64,000 bases of DNA from Nonomuraea indica (GTDB taxonomy: Bacteria > Actinomycetota > Actinomycetes > Streptosporangiales > Streptosporangiaceae), in the NCBI RefSeq assembly GCF_002850745.1, contig NZ_KZ559479.1, positions 36,117 to 100,116 of the forward strand. The letters are read 5' to 3'. Position 1 is the first letter of the stretch. Each line of letters begins with the position of its first letter. The translations under genes were made by a program, and so were the position numbers. The notes under the pieces were generated by a model. It was not told the DNA's origin. It ran no database searches and saw nothing but the letters and a program-made list of their open reading frames with translations. This document shows, one piece after another, positions 8,279 through 16,637 of this stretch.

Positions 8279-8393
8279 TCAGCCCGCCTACCTGAGCAGC
8301 CCACCTGAGCAGCCCGGCTGAGCCCGCCCGCCTGACCGGTCTGGCGGAGCGCGCTCCTCCGACCTGCCCCGCCCGCCTGACCGGTCCGCCGCG
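8265..8393. repeat. Degenerate short repeats behind the exporter gene
   Basis: Related blocks such as CCTGAgCAGCCC and CCCGCCCGCCTGACCGGT recur at irregular 13-18 base spacing. The first block contains the stop codon of the exporter gene. The gccCGCCTGACCGGTC block occurs twice (about 8326 and 8369). No gene is seen in this space. Confidence 0.55.
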
Positions 8394-8714
8394 TCAGTCG
8401 GGCGGGAGCGCGAACAGGCGGTCCATCGCCGTCATCCGCAGCACGTCGCGCAGGTAGGGCGTCAGCGCCACCACCCGCATGGCGCCGCCGTCCTGCTCGG
8501 CGCGGCGGTGCAGGCGGATCAGCGCGGCCAGCCCCGAGGAGTCGAGGAACGTCACGCCCGACAGGTCGACGTCGAGCCGCCGGTAGCCGTCCGGCAGCTC
8601 CAGCGCCGTCAGACCGGCGACGGTCTCGTAGTCGAGGTCGCCGTCGAGCACGAGCCGGACGACGTCCGGCTCCGGCGTCTCGGTGCCGATGCTCAGCGGC
8701 GTCTTGTCGACCAC
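8394..8714 (-). CDS. STAS-domain anti-sigma factor antagonist
   Basis: 106 residues, a complete single STAS domain of the SpoIIAA/RsbV type. Strand-helix order is intact and the phospho-acceptor loop FLDSSGLAALI (about residue 58) has the serine that the cognate kinase would modify. The C-terminal half (GGAMRVVALTPYLRDVLRMTAMDRLF) matches the family. In the partner-switch model the unphosphorylated protein binds an RsbW-like kinase and frees a sigma factor. GTG 8714 is taken as start because a GGAGGG lies just ahead, although the spacing is very short. Confidence 0.82.
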   Translation of the reverse strand: MVDKTPLSIGTETPEPDVVRLVLDGDLDYETVAGLTALELPDGYRRLDVDLSGVTFLDSSGLAALIRLHRRAEQDGGAMRVVALTPYLRDVLRMTAMDRLFALPPD

Positions 8715-8784
8715 CCCTCCAGCGTAACCAGCGGCGCGGAAAACCAGAGGCGCCGCCCCGGCCGGTGCGTGCACAATCACCCGC

Positions 8785-9714
8785 ATGACCGCACTCAGCC
8801 GGCCCCGGGCCGAGGACGCCGCCGCCATCCACGACCTCGTGGCCGCCTGCGACCTGGCCGTCCTCGGCAGGGTCGACACGCCCCTCGACGACATCGTCGA
8901 CGAGCTGGCCGAGCCCGGCTTCGACCTCGACCGCGACGGCTGGCTGGCCCACGACGCCGACGGCCGCCTGGTGGGCTGGGCGTCGGCGTACGCGCCGGGC
9001 GGCGACGACCTGGTGCAGATCGACGTGTACGTCCGGCCGGGCTCCGAAAGCCGGGCCGACGAGCTGTGGCAGCTCGTCCTCGGCCGGGCCCGCGAGCTGG
9101 CGGCCGAGCGCGGCCACGACCGCGCCACCGTGGACGTCGGCGTGCACCGGGCCGACGAGGCCAAACGCGCGCTGGCCGGGCGGCACGGGTTCGGCCCCGG
9201 CACCACCTACCACCGGATGCGCATCGACCATCACGGCCCGGTCGCCCCGCCGGCCGTGCCGCCCGGCGTCACCCTGCACACCGGCGATGCCGACGAGGTG
9301 CGCCGCCAGGCCCACCAGGTCCACCAGGACGGCTTCGCCGACCACTTCGGCTTCGTCCGCGTCGGCTACGACGACTGGTACGAGCGGCGCCAGGCGCGCA
9401 GCACCACCGACTGGAGCCGGCTCACCCTCGCCAGGATCGACGGCCGCCCCGCCGGGGTCGTCATCGGCAACGACCAGTTCGTCCCCGACGAGGGCTGCGG
9501 CTACGTCGCCACGCTGGCCGTCCTGCCGGAGTTCCGCGGCAGGGGCCTCGGCCGGTTCCTGCTGCTGCACGCCTTCGCCGCCGACGCCGCCGCCGGCCGC
9601 AAGGGCACGATCCTGCACGTCGACTCGCACAACACCACGCCCGCCCTCGACCTCTACCTGTCGGCGGGCATGCGCCCGGTCATGATCATCGACGTCCTGC
9701 GCCGCCACCTCTGA
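8785..9714 (+). CDS. Tandem GNAT N-acetyltransferase
   Basis: 309 residues with two GNAT folds, in the layout of mycothiol synthase (MshD) and other double acetyltransferases. The N-terminal copy (about 1-145) has a weak acetyl-CoA loop. The C-terminal copy (about 160-309) has the clear pyrophosphate loop LPEFRGRGLGRFLL (about 249-262) and the late strand HVDSHNTTPALDLY with the usual Asn. Only the second site is likely to bind acetyl-CoA. Substrate unknown; without MshD-specific residues in hand I leave the role open. It converges on the helicase gene of the four-gene operon. Confidence 0.8.
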   Translation: MTALSRPRAEDAAAIHDLVAACDLAVLGRVDTPLDDIVDELAEPGFDLDRDGWLAHDADGRLVGWASAYAPGGDDLVQIDVYVRPGSESRADELWQLVLGRARELAAERGHDRATVDVGVHRADEAKRALAGRHGFGPGTTYHRMRIDHHGPVAPPAVPPGVTLHTGDADEVRRQAHQVHQDGFADHFGFVRVGYDDWYERRQARSTTDWSRLTLARIDGRPAGVVIGNDQFVPDEGCGYVATLAVLPEFRGRGLGRFLLLHAFAADAAAGRKGTILHVDSHNTTPALDLYLSAGMRPVMIIDVLRRHL

Positions 9715-9744
9715 CCTCACCGGGGCGCGGCGGGACGCGGCGGG

Positions 9745-11082
9745 TCAGACGCGGTGGGCCGCCAGGTGGTCGAGGACCGACTGGTTGGCCTCCCAGCCGT
9801 CCGGGAACTTGACCGGCACTCCGAGCTGCACCGGCTCCGCCGACGGGTGGGCGTCCAGCAGCTCGGCGATGCCGGCCCGGGCCACCACCACGCACGCGTG
9901 CCGGTGCCGCGAGGCGAGCACGCACAGCCGCCCCGACTCCAGGTGGAAGGCGGTCGCGTCGCGCCGCCCCGACAGCGGGTGCAGCACGATCGTCACGTCG
10001 TACTCCCGCCCCTGCAGCCGGTTGGCCGTGTCCACCGTGATCTCCGGCGGCAGCCCGGCGTTCCTGATCGCCGCCACCTGGTCGCGGTGCGCGGCGCCCA
10101 CCGCGATCCGGTCGGCCGTCACGGGCCGCTCACCCTGCTCCGAGCCCGCCACCGCGCCGCGCTGCAGCAGCCGGGCCGCCAGCTGCGCGACGGCCTGCAC
10201 GGCCTCGCCGTCGGTGCGGACGGTGTGCCGGTTGGGCAGCTCCAGCAGCGCCCACCCGGACCGGGCCGCCTCCTCCAGCGCCCGGTCGTGCACGGTGCCC
10301 ATGCCGCCCGTCGCCAGCTCCAGCCGCCGCTCGCCCGGCCCCGTGCCGGAGCGGAACCCGGTGAACGGGTAGAACGCCCGCGACACCACCGGCGCCGCCG
10401 ACGCGGGCAGCCGCCACGACACCGGCAGCCGGTGCACCGGCAGGTCGGGGTTGTGCCGCAGCAGCACCGACACGGCGCTCTGCAGCGGGTCCCACGAGAG
10501 CCCCGACCAGCGGTCGCCGTCCACGATCGAGAACGGGTCGAGCTGCCCAGGGTCGCCCACGAACAGCGCCCGGTCGAACAGCCCCGCGATGCGCAGCAGC
10601 TTGTCGGAGCGCATCTGGTAGGCCTCGTCCACGATCGCCCACGGCCACGTCCGCCCGGCGATCCACGCCCACTTGTCGGCGGTCGCGATGACGATGTCCG
10701 GGTCGCCGAGGTCCTGCACCCGCGTGCCGACGGTGACGCCGGGCAACTCCAGCACCCGCCGCGGCGCCACGTACCCGCTCGCCGACAGCCGGCCCACGGT
10801 CAGGTGCGGGTGCCGCTCGCACAGGCGCCCCACCAGGTCGTCCACCTGCTCGTTCGTCTGGGCCACGATCATCAGCGGCTCGCCGGTCCCGGCGATGTGC
10901 GCCGCCGCCCGTACGACGAGGGTGGACTTGCCCGCACCCGGCGGTGAGTCGACGACCACGCCGCGGTGGCGCGGCAGGTCGGCGAGCACCCTCCGGATGA
11001 CCTCCTCGGGGCCCGGCGCCGGCTTGGGTCCGGCCTCGCCCGCGGCCGGGCCGATGGCCCGCGCGGCGGCCTGCTCTGTCAC
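9745..11082 (-). CDS. Superfamily 1 helicase/ATPase, last gene of a four-gene nuclease-helicase operon
   Basis: 445 residues with a complete set of SF1 helicase motifs: Walker A VVVDSPPGAGKST (about 42-54), Ia IVAQTN, II AIVDEAYQM, III VGDPGQLDPF, IV VSWRLP, V TANRLQGREYDV, VI LCVLASRHRHACVVVAR. The GDPxQL motif and the TANRLQGREYD motif place it nearer the Dna2/Upf1 branch than UvrD. It is short for a helicase, so large inserts are absent. Start GTG 11082 is fixed by a 4-base GTGA overlap with the upstream gene and AGGAGG 7 bases ahead. Acts on DNA or RNA in the cytoplasm together with the nuclease of the same operon, by inference. Confidence 0.85.
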   Translation of the reverse strand: MTEQAAARAIGPAAGEAGPKPAPGPEEVIRRVLADLPRHRGVVVDSPPGAGKSTLVVRAAAHIAGTGEPLMIVAQTNEQVDDLVGRLCERHPHLTVGRLSASGYVAPRRVLELPGVTVGTRVQDLGDPDIVIATADKWAWIAGRTWPWAIVDEAYQMRSDKLLRIAGLFDRALFVGDPGQLDPFSIVDGDRWSGLSWDPLQSAVSVLLRHNPDLPVHRLPVSWRLPASAAPVVSRAFYPFTGFRSGTGPGERRLELATGGMGTVHDRALEEAARSGWALLELPNRHTVRTDGEAVQAVAQLAARLLQRGAVAGSEQGERPVTADRIAVGAAHRDQVAAIRNAGLPPEITVDTANRLQGREYDVTIVLHPLSGRRDATAFHLESGRLCVLASRHRHACVVVARAGIAELLDAHPSAEPVQLGVPVKFPDGWEANQSVLDHLAAHRV

Positions 11083-12506
11083 GACCACTCCTCCTGGGCG
11101 TCGTCGTCGGTGGGCACGTACGCGCTGGGCGGTCCGCCGTGCGTCCACGGCGTCGCCTCGGCCTCGGGCAGCGTGGCGGAGCCCTGGAAGTCGTCGGTCA
11201 GCGAGGAGTAGCAGACCCGCTCGCCCACCTCGGGCACCGCGCCCGGCGTGGGTGTCCGGCCCCGCCCCATCCCCTTGGTGATCTTGATGGTGACCAGGCC
11301 GTCGCCCGCGGACACGAGCTCGGCGCCCTGGCCGCGCCGCTGCGGCGTCCCCAGCGCTGTGCCGGGCGCCAGGCGTACCGGGTCGTCGGTCTTGACCACC
11401 ACGAGCGGGCGGAGCTTGCGCGAGCGGCCCTCGCCCTCGGCGTGGGCGGGGTCGGTCTCGACCACCTCTCCGGCGAACGCCTCGCCGGTCAGCCGGTACT
11501 CGGCCATGACGAGCGGGTCGTCGTAGGCGCGCTGCACCTCGTAGGCGGCCTGGGCGCGCTCCATGCGCGCCAGCCGGGAGGCGGCGGCGACCGCGCCGTC
11601 GCGCCGGGCCTGAGGCGGCGCGCCCTCGGCGATCTGCGCCGCCATCCCGGAGAACGAGCCGCGGTCCTGCTCCCACCGCTGCGCCACGCTGGCCCCCTCC
11701 GGCAGGCCGGCCAGCAGGTCGACGGCCTGCCACATGAGGCGCCAGGTGGGTTCGAGCTGGGTGCGCAGCGCCTCGGTGATCCGTTCGGCGGAGCCGCTCT
11801 CGATGGCGGGCGCCAGCACCTCGGCGTCGAAGCCCGGGTCGGTCGCCGGGCCGGCCGGCGGCCAGATCAGCGGGTCCTCGGCGTCGTCGGCCGGCCCCTC
11901 GGTGATCCAGCCGAGCAGCGCGGCCAGGTTGGCGTCCTCCAGCCCGCTCTGCCCGCTCGCCCAGTGCCGGCCCAGCTCCTCGGTCGCGGCCAGCATGAGC
12001 GACGAGCCGGGGAACGCCGCCCGCTCACCGAAGTAGGTGAGCCACCGGCCGAGCAGCGGAACCGTCTCCGGCACCGGGTAGGGCCCGTCGGGCCGCCGGA
12101 AGCGCGTGGAGCGGCCGAGCAGCCGGGTGAAGGCGATCCCGGCCGTGTTGGGCACGAGGAGCTGGGGCGCGTCCAGCGCCCGCTCGTACGGGTCGGCGTT
12201 CCTGCGCTCCACCGTCTCGGTGTCCGACAGGAACCCCTCCACGTACGGCAGCAGCACCCCGGCCAGTTCGGCCGCCCAGGCGAAACGCAGGTCACGGTTG
12301 CGCGGCTGGGTCACCACGAGCAGGTGCGGCCGGTCGCGGTCGGTGCCCAGCACGGCGGCCAGCGGCGCGGCGGCCTCGCCGGAGAGCTTGAGCGGGACGA
12401 ACACCATCGGCCGCGCCGACAGGTGGCAGTGCCGCACGGTCGCGATGGGCTGGGCGATGCCCTCGTCGAGCGCCCGCAGCCGGGCGAGGGAGGTCAGCAG
12501 GCTCAC
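11079..12506 (-). CDS. Unknown 475-residue partner protein of the nuclease-helicase operon
   Basis: I do not recognise a family. The protein has no signal peptide or membrane helix. The first 200 residues look globular and mixed alpha/beta (RPMVFVPLKLSGEAAAPL, PHLLVVTQPRNRDLRFAWAAEL). The middle is helical and Ala rich. The last 130 residues carry beta segments with LRPLVVVKTDDPVRLAPGT and GDGLVTIKITKG, which could be an OB- or SH3-like barrel of the kind attached to Dna2/Upf1 helicases. It overlaps the helicase gene by 4 bases and starts at GTG 12506 with GGAGG 8 bases ahead. The tight coupling suggests that it works in one complex with the helicase. Confidence 0.8.
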   Translation of the reverse strand: MSLLTSLARLRALDEGIAQPIATVRHCHLSARPMVFVPLKLSGEAAAPLAAVLGTDRDRPHLLVVTQPRNRDLRFAWAAELAGVLLPYVEGFLSDTETVERRNADPYERALDAPQLLVPNTAGIAFTRLLGRSTRFRRPDGPYPVPETVPLLGRWLTYFGERAAFPGSSLMLAATEELGRHWASGQSGLEDANLAALLGWITEGPADDAEDPLIWPPAGPATDPGFDAEVLAPAIESGSAERITEALRTQLEPTWRLMWQAVDLLAGLPEGASVAQRWEQDRGSFSGMAAQIAEGAPPQARRDGAVAAASRLARMERAQAAYEVQRAYDDPLVMAEYRLTGEAFAGEVVETDPAHAEGEGRSRKLRPLVVVKTDDPVRLAPGTALGTPQRRGQGAELVSAGDGLVTIKITKGMGRGRTPTPGAVPEVGERVCYSSLTDDFQGSATLPEAEATPWTHGGPPSAYVPTDDDAQEEWS

Positions 12507-12611
12507 GACGGACGCCTCCGGAGCTCGGGGCGGCCGGGCGCGGGCGGCACCCGGGCCGCTCCGACGGGCGCGGGCGTCATGCGGGCAGCTCCCGCAGGTG
12601 CGGTGCGGGGG

Positions 12612-13712
12612 TCACGCGAGGCACTCCCGGCGCAGGCGCTCGGCGTTGCGGAGCAGGCGGGCGATCTCCTCCTGGCCCTCACCGGGGGCGCGGGTGCCGT
12701 CGGCCAGCCCGAGCGCCTCGCCGACGGAGCCGACACCGCCCAGCTCGTCGCGGACGTGCCGGCCCAGCAGATCGGTGGCCCCCTCCTGGCGGGCCTCGTC
12801 ACGGCAGAAGAAGCACAGATCGCAGGTCGACAGGCAGTCGGGCGCGTAGCGGGCGGTGGCCCGGCGCAGCGCGTCGGCCAGCTCGGCGGCCGGCCGGGTG
12901 GGCAGCCCGTCCTCGCCCGGCATCAGGTCGAACGTCAGCTCCTCGGGCAGCCCGTCCAGCAGCCGGTCGAGCGCGGTCATCCGGGTGAGCTGCCGTTCGA
13001 GCACGCCGAGCTGCCTGCGCACGTCGACCAGGGTCGCCACGGGGCGGTTCGCGAAGTTCTCCGGGCAGACCAGCACCACGTCGTGCGCCACCCGCAGCGG
13101 GTCGTGGCCCAGCTCGGCGAGCATCCGGCGCAACGCCAGCACGTAGACGGCCGCCTGCCGCGCCGCCGCCGCCACCGCCGCCGGGTCGGCCTGCCCGTCG
13201 ATGACCGCGAACGACTTGATCTCCACGATGTGGAAGCGGCCGCCGAGCTGGAAGGCCACCACGTCCGGCTCCAGGTAGGCGGTGTGGCCGGCGATCCGCA
13301 GGCTGAGCAGCGGATGGTCGTAGACGGTGCCGGCGTCGTCGCCGTCGCGGGCCGCCCGGTCGAACAGCGCGCGCGTGTGGGCGTGACGCAGGTGCGCGCC
13401 GACGTTCTCCACGTCGTGGTAGGCCACCTCGGCGATCGGCAGGCCGAGCAGCTCGCGCAGCATCCGCAGCAGCTCGGCGCACCCGTCGGCCTTCACCAGC
13501 GACTCGAACGCGTTGCCACGCGTGATCGCGAACGGGGACTGGCCGAACGGCGCCGGGAAGCCCAGGTGGCGGGCCGCGGCGTCCTTGTCGATGCCCGCGC
13601 CGTCCAGCAGCGCCCGGCGGGTGCAGCCGGGGTTGGCGGCGAGCGCGGCGATCGCGCGCGCGTCGTGCGGCTTCTGCGGGGTCGAGCCCCGTAGCGCGTC
13701 GAGCCGGTTCAT
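12612..13712 (-). CDS. PD-(D/E)XK nuclease of the RecB/Cas4 type with four-cysteine cluster
   Basis: 366 residues. The nuclease motifs are complete: RGNAFE with Glu70, LEPD with Asp150, EIK with Glu164 and Lys166, and the RecB-specific QAAVY (186-190). At the C-terminus Cys293, Cys297, Cys300 and Cys303 (CLSTCDLCFFC) fit an iron-sulfur cluster as in Cas4, AddB and Dna2, although in those proteins one ligand usually lies before the nuclease core. The N-terminal 60 residues resemble a small helical domain. ATG 13712 overlaps the upstream stop by 4 bases. It probably degrades or resects DNA ends with the helicase of this operon. Confidence 0.87.
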   Translation of the reverse strand: MNRLDALRGSTPQKPHDARAIAALAANPGCTRRALLDGAGIDKDAAARHLGFPAPFGQSPFAITRGNAFESLVKADGCAELLRMLRELLGLPIAEVAYHDVENVGAHLRHAHTRALFDRAARDGDDAGTVYDHPLLSLRIAGHTAYLEPDVVAFQLGGRFHIVEIKSFAVIDGQADPAAVAAAARQAAVYVLALRRMLAELGHDPLRVAHDVVLVCPENFANRPVATLVDVRRQLGVLERQLTRMTALDRLLDGLPEELTFDLMPGEDGLPTRPAAELADALRRATARYAPDCLSTCDLCFFCRDEARQEGATDLLGRHVRDELGGVGSVGEALGLADGTRAPGEGQEEIARLLRNAERLRRECLA

Positions 13713-14617
13713 CGGCGGCCTCTCGTGGCTGTGCCCCCGGCCGTGCCGGAGGTGGTGACGGTGTCGCCCGCGACCGTGTCGCGGGCGACGGTGATCAGCG
13801 TACTGGCGCCGAACAGCCGGGCCCGGTCATCGAGCTGGGATGTCGCGCGTCCGGCCAGCTCCGCGCGGTCGCGCGTGTCGCGGCCGGCGTGCACGGCCAG
13901 CTCGTGGGCCGCCGCCCCGGCCACCCGATCGGGATCGGGCGGGCCGAGGTCGGCGTCGGTGGCGCCGGGGATGTTGCGCGCCATGCGGGCCAGCAGCCGC
14001 AGCGCGCGGGGGTCGAGGGCGGCGACCGGGTCGGCGCCGAGGTGCCGGGCCACGGCCATGGCGCAGGTCAGGAAGTCGACGCGGGGGCTGAGCGGGCCCA
14101 CCACGCGCCGCTCCAGCGGCCAGGTGCTCACCGTGAGCAGGCCGCGGGCGGGGGAGAGGCGGTCGGTCAGCGCCGCGCACAGGTAGTAGGGCCGGCCGTA
14201 GGGGGAGGAGACGAACGAGCGCTCCTCGTCGCGGCGCAGGCTGGTGAGCTGGGCGCCGCGCAGCGCGCCGTCGAGCAGTGCCTCGCTCACGGCCGCGACG
14301 AGCCGGGGCTGCGCGGGCGCGCCGAGCAGGGTGAGCGCCTGGTGCACCTGCTCGCGGACCGTCACCAGCCGGCCGCCGCGCGGTCTGCCGCGCCCGCCCG
14401 TACGGGGACCTGGGACGGCGGCCGGGGCGCCATCGGTGCCGGCGGCGGTGCCGGGGGCGGCGTCCTCGGTGACCAGCGCGTCCCAGGCGCGCTCGGCCGC
14501 GCGCAGCTCGGCGCGCAGGCCGCGGGCGGTGGCCGGGTCCTTGGCGCGCATGGCTCGGCGCACGCCGGCCCGCAGTCCGTCGATCCGTCTCTCCAGCTCG
14601 TCCAGCCGGTCACTCAT
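13709..14617 (-). CDS. Unknown first protein of the nuclease-helicase operon
   Basis: 302 residues from ATG 14617. The opening 60 residues (MSDRLDELERRIDGLRAGVR onward) form a charged coiled coil, followed by a Pro/Gly/Arg linker (about 62-85) and a compact domain of about 150 residues with SSPYGRPYYLCAALTDRLS and STWPLERRVVGPLSPRVDFLTCAMAVARHLG. The end is Thr/Gly/Arg rich and probably disordered. No family recognised. An AT-rich stretch ahead (14641-14680) holds a -10-like TAGATT on the minus strand (14670-14665), so this gene probably carries the operon promoter. It overlaps the nuclease gene by 4 bases. Confidence 0.75.
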   Translation of the reverse strand: MSDRLDELERRIDGLRAGVRRAMRAKDPATARGLRAELRAAERAWDALVTEDAAPGTAAGTDGAPAAVPGPRTGGRGRPRGGRLVTVREQVHQALTLLGAPAQPRLVAAVSEALLDGALRGAQLTSLRRDEERSFVSSPYGRPYYLCAALTDRLSPARGLLTVSTWPLERRVVGPLSPRVDFLTCAMAVARHLGADPVAALDPRALRLLARMARNIPGATDADLGPPDPDRVAGAAAHELAVHAGRDTRDRAELAGRATSQLDDRARLFGASTLITVARDTVAGDTVTTSGTAGGTATRGRR

Positions 14618-14739
14618 GGCGGGAAGCGTAACAGGAGTTCCAGTCTTTCCCAGTAATTCGCAAAAATCTACGGTGTAAAGGCCCCTGGCGGGGCGAGCAC
14701 CCGCGCGCCCGCCCCGGGGCGCTCCGGCCCGCCACGGGA

Positions 14740-14773
14740 GAGGCCCGCGCCCCGGTACCGGGGAGCGGGCCTC
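14740..14773 (-). terminator. Hairpin terminator behind the symporter gene
   Basis: A 34-base near-perfect palindrome: arms GAGGCCCGC and GCGGGCCTC enclose a second perfect stem built on CCCCGGTACCGGGG, with a single mismatch. It begins 27 bases after the symporter stop (14800) on the minus strand. There is no U run, as is common in actinobacteria. Confidence 0.7.
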
Positions 14774-14799
14774 AGGAGAGCGCGCCGTGGAGGCGGGTC

Positions 14800-16410
14800 C
14801 TAGTGCGGGGCCGACAGGTCCAGTTCCTTGACCCGGGGGTCGCCCTCGTCGGCGAAGTAGTCGGCGCGCGACGTCGCGTCCTCGCCGTCGGCCACCTTCA
14901 TCGCCCGGAACGCCAGCGTGCCGAGCGCCGCCACCGCCAGGTTGACGGCCAGCGCGAGGAAGCCCGCGTAGATCGTCATGGTGGTGTCGAAGCCGAGGTT
15001 GGACAGGCCGAACGCCGAGCCGCCGAAGTGCGCCTTGCCGGTGGCGGGGTTCGGGATGAGGTAGAGCATCCACATGCCCGCCGCCAGCCCGAGCGCCCAG
15101 CCGGCGAGCAGCCCGCCCTTGTGGAACCAGCGGGTGTAGAGACCCAGCGCCACCGACGGCAGCGTCTGCAGAATGATCACACCGCCGATGAGCTGCAGGT
15201 CGATGGAGAACTGCGGGTCGAGCGCCAGGATGCACAGCACCGCGCCGACCTTCACCACCAGCGACACGATCTTCGACACCTTCGCTTCCTGGGCGTCGGT
15301 GGCGTTCTTGTTGAGGTACTCGCGGTAGATGTTGCGGGTGAACAGGTTGGCCGCCGCGATCGACATGATGGCCGCCGGCACCAGGGCGCCGATGCCCACC
15401 GCCGCGTAGGCCACGCCGGTGAACCAGTCGGGGAACATCTGGTCGAACAGCACCGGCACGATCGTGTTGCCGTCGGGCTTGCCGTTGGCCCCGGCGACGG
15501 GCTTGGTCTTCGCGGCGATGGCCATGAAGCCGAGCAGCGCGATGAGGCCCAGCAGGAAGCTGTAGGCGGGCAGCGCGGCCATGTTCCGCTTGATGACGCC
15601 GCGGTTGCGGGCCGCCAGCACGCCGGTGAGGCTGTGCGGGTACAGGAACAGGGCCAGCGCCGAGCCGAAGGCCAGGGTGATGTACTGGAGCTGGTTCGCT
15701 CCGGTCAGCAGGATCCCGTCGCCCTTGGCCGGCGTCGCGTCGAACTTGGCCTTGGCCGCGTCGAAGATCGAGTCCCAGCCGCCCAGCCGCGCCGGGATGT
15801 AGATGACGGCCGCGAGGATCACGATGTAGATCAGCGTGTCCTTGACGAAGGCGATGAGCGCCGGCGCCCGGAGCCCCGACTGGTAGGTGTAGGCCGCCAG
15901 GATGGCGAACGCGATGACGATCGGCAGGTGCCCGGTGATGCCCATCGCCTTGAGCACCGCCTCGATGCCGACGAGCTGCAGCGCGATGTACGGCATCGTG
16001 GCCACCAGCCCGGTGATCGCGACCGCCAGCGCCAGCGTCGGCGAGCCGAACCGGGCCCGGACGAAGTCGGCCGGGGTGACGAACCCGTGGACGTGCGACA
16101 CCGACCACATCCGGGCCAGCACCAGGAACACCAGCGGGTAGACGACCACCGTGTACGGCAGCGCGAAGAAGCCCATGGCCCCGGCCCCGAACACCAGCGC
16201 GGGCACGGCGACGAACGTGTACGCCGTGTAGAGGTCGCCGCCCACCAGGAACCAGGTGATCCACGAACCGAAGTTGCGCCCGCCGAGGCCCCATTCGTGC
16301 AGGCTCTCGATGCTCTCGGGCCGCCGCCACCTGGCCGCCACGAAACCCATGCCGCTGACGACGAGGAACAGCAGTGTGAAGATGACCAGTTCGGTCGTGT
16401 GCCCGCTCAT
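14800..16410 (-). CDS. Sodium:solute symporter (SSS family), monocarboxylate-type
   Basis: 536 residues with about 13 hydrophobic helices of the LeuT-like SSS fold. Recognisable parts are helix 1 after MSGHTTELVIF, the loop EWGLGGRNFGSWITWFLVGGD, HVHGFVTPADFVRARFG, and IGALVPAAIMSIAAANLFTRNIYREYL, the sodium-site region. The pairing with a DUF3311 protein and these motifs match actinobacterial uptake permeases for acetate, pyruvate or propionate (MctC/MctP group). Long hydrophilic insert KTKPVAGANGKPDGNT between helices. ATG 16410 overlaps the DUF3311 gene by 4 bases. Confidence 0.88.
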   Translation of the reverse strand: MSGHTTELVIFTLLFLVVSGMGFVAARWRRPESIESLHEWGLGGRNFGSWITWFLVGGDLYTAYTFVAVPALVFGAGAMGFFALPYTVVVYPLVFLVLARMWSVSHVHGFVTPADFVRARFGSPTLALAVAITGLVATMPYIALQLVGIEAVLKAMGITGHLPIVIAFAILAAYTYQSGLRAPALIAFVKDTLIYIVILAAVIYIPARLGGWDSIFDAAKAKFDATPAKGDGILLTGANQLQYITLAFGSALALFLYPHSLTGVLAARNRGVIKRNMAALPAYSFLLGLIALLGFMAIAAKTKPVAGANGKPDGNTIVPVLFDQMFPDWFTGVAYAAVGIGALVPAAIMSIAAANLFTRNIYREYLNKNATDAQEAKVSKIVSLVVKVGAVLCILALDPQFSIDLQLIGGVIILQTLPSVALGLYTRWFHKGGLLAGWALGLAAGMWMLYLIPNPATGKAHFGGSAFGLSNLGFDTTMTIYAGFLALAVNLAVAALGTLAFRAMKVADGEDATSRADYFADEGDPRVKELDLSAPH

Positions 16411-16616
16411 CGCGTCATCCTGTAGACGATCGTCGTGCAGACCACGCCGACGACGATGAAGGAGAGCTGGAGCCAGTAGAAGGTCGGGAAGCCCAGCAGG
16501 CGGGGCTCGTCGGAGTTGTACAGGAACGTCAGCAGGGGCAGCACGATCGGCACGACCAGCAGCCAGTTCCATGGGCTGCGGTCGGTGCGTGGCCGTCCGG
16601 GGTCCGGGGTAGTCAT
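16407..16616 (-). CDS. DUF3311 small membrane subunit of the symporter
   Basis: 69 residues, two hydrophobic helices (WNWLLVVPIVLPLLTFLY and LQLSFIVVGVVCTTIVY) separated by NSDEPRLLGFPTFYW, the DUF3311 signature. Such proteins are found directly ahead of SSS permeases and are taken to be accessory or stabilising subunits. The stop overlaps the permease start (ATGA). The leader contains ACGGAGGGTCG before ATG. Confidence 0.85.
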   Translation of the reverse strand: MTTPDPGRPRTDRSPWNWLLVVPIVLPLLTFLYNSDEPRLLGFPTFYWLQLSFIVVGVVCTTIVYRMTR

Positions 16617-16637
16617 TCGACCCTCCGTAAAACAGAC

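Noticed and set aside
9745..14617. Reading the nuclease-helicase operon as BREX, Gabija, AddAB or a Cas4-Cas1 unit
   Set aside because: No methyltransferase, PglZ, TOPRIM/OLD ATPase, AddA-size helicase or Cas1 is present. The gene set fits none of these, so it was left unnamed.
13709..16330. One 873-codon minus-strand frame spanning the symporter region and the first gene of the nuclease-helicase operon
   Set aside because: Only the last 302 codons are real. The upper part is an out-of-frame reading of the symporter gene, crosses its terminator hairpin, and has no family content.
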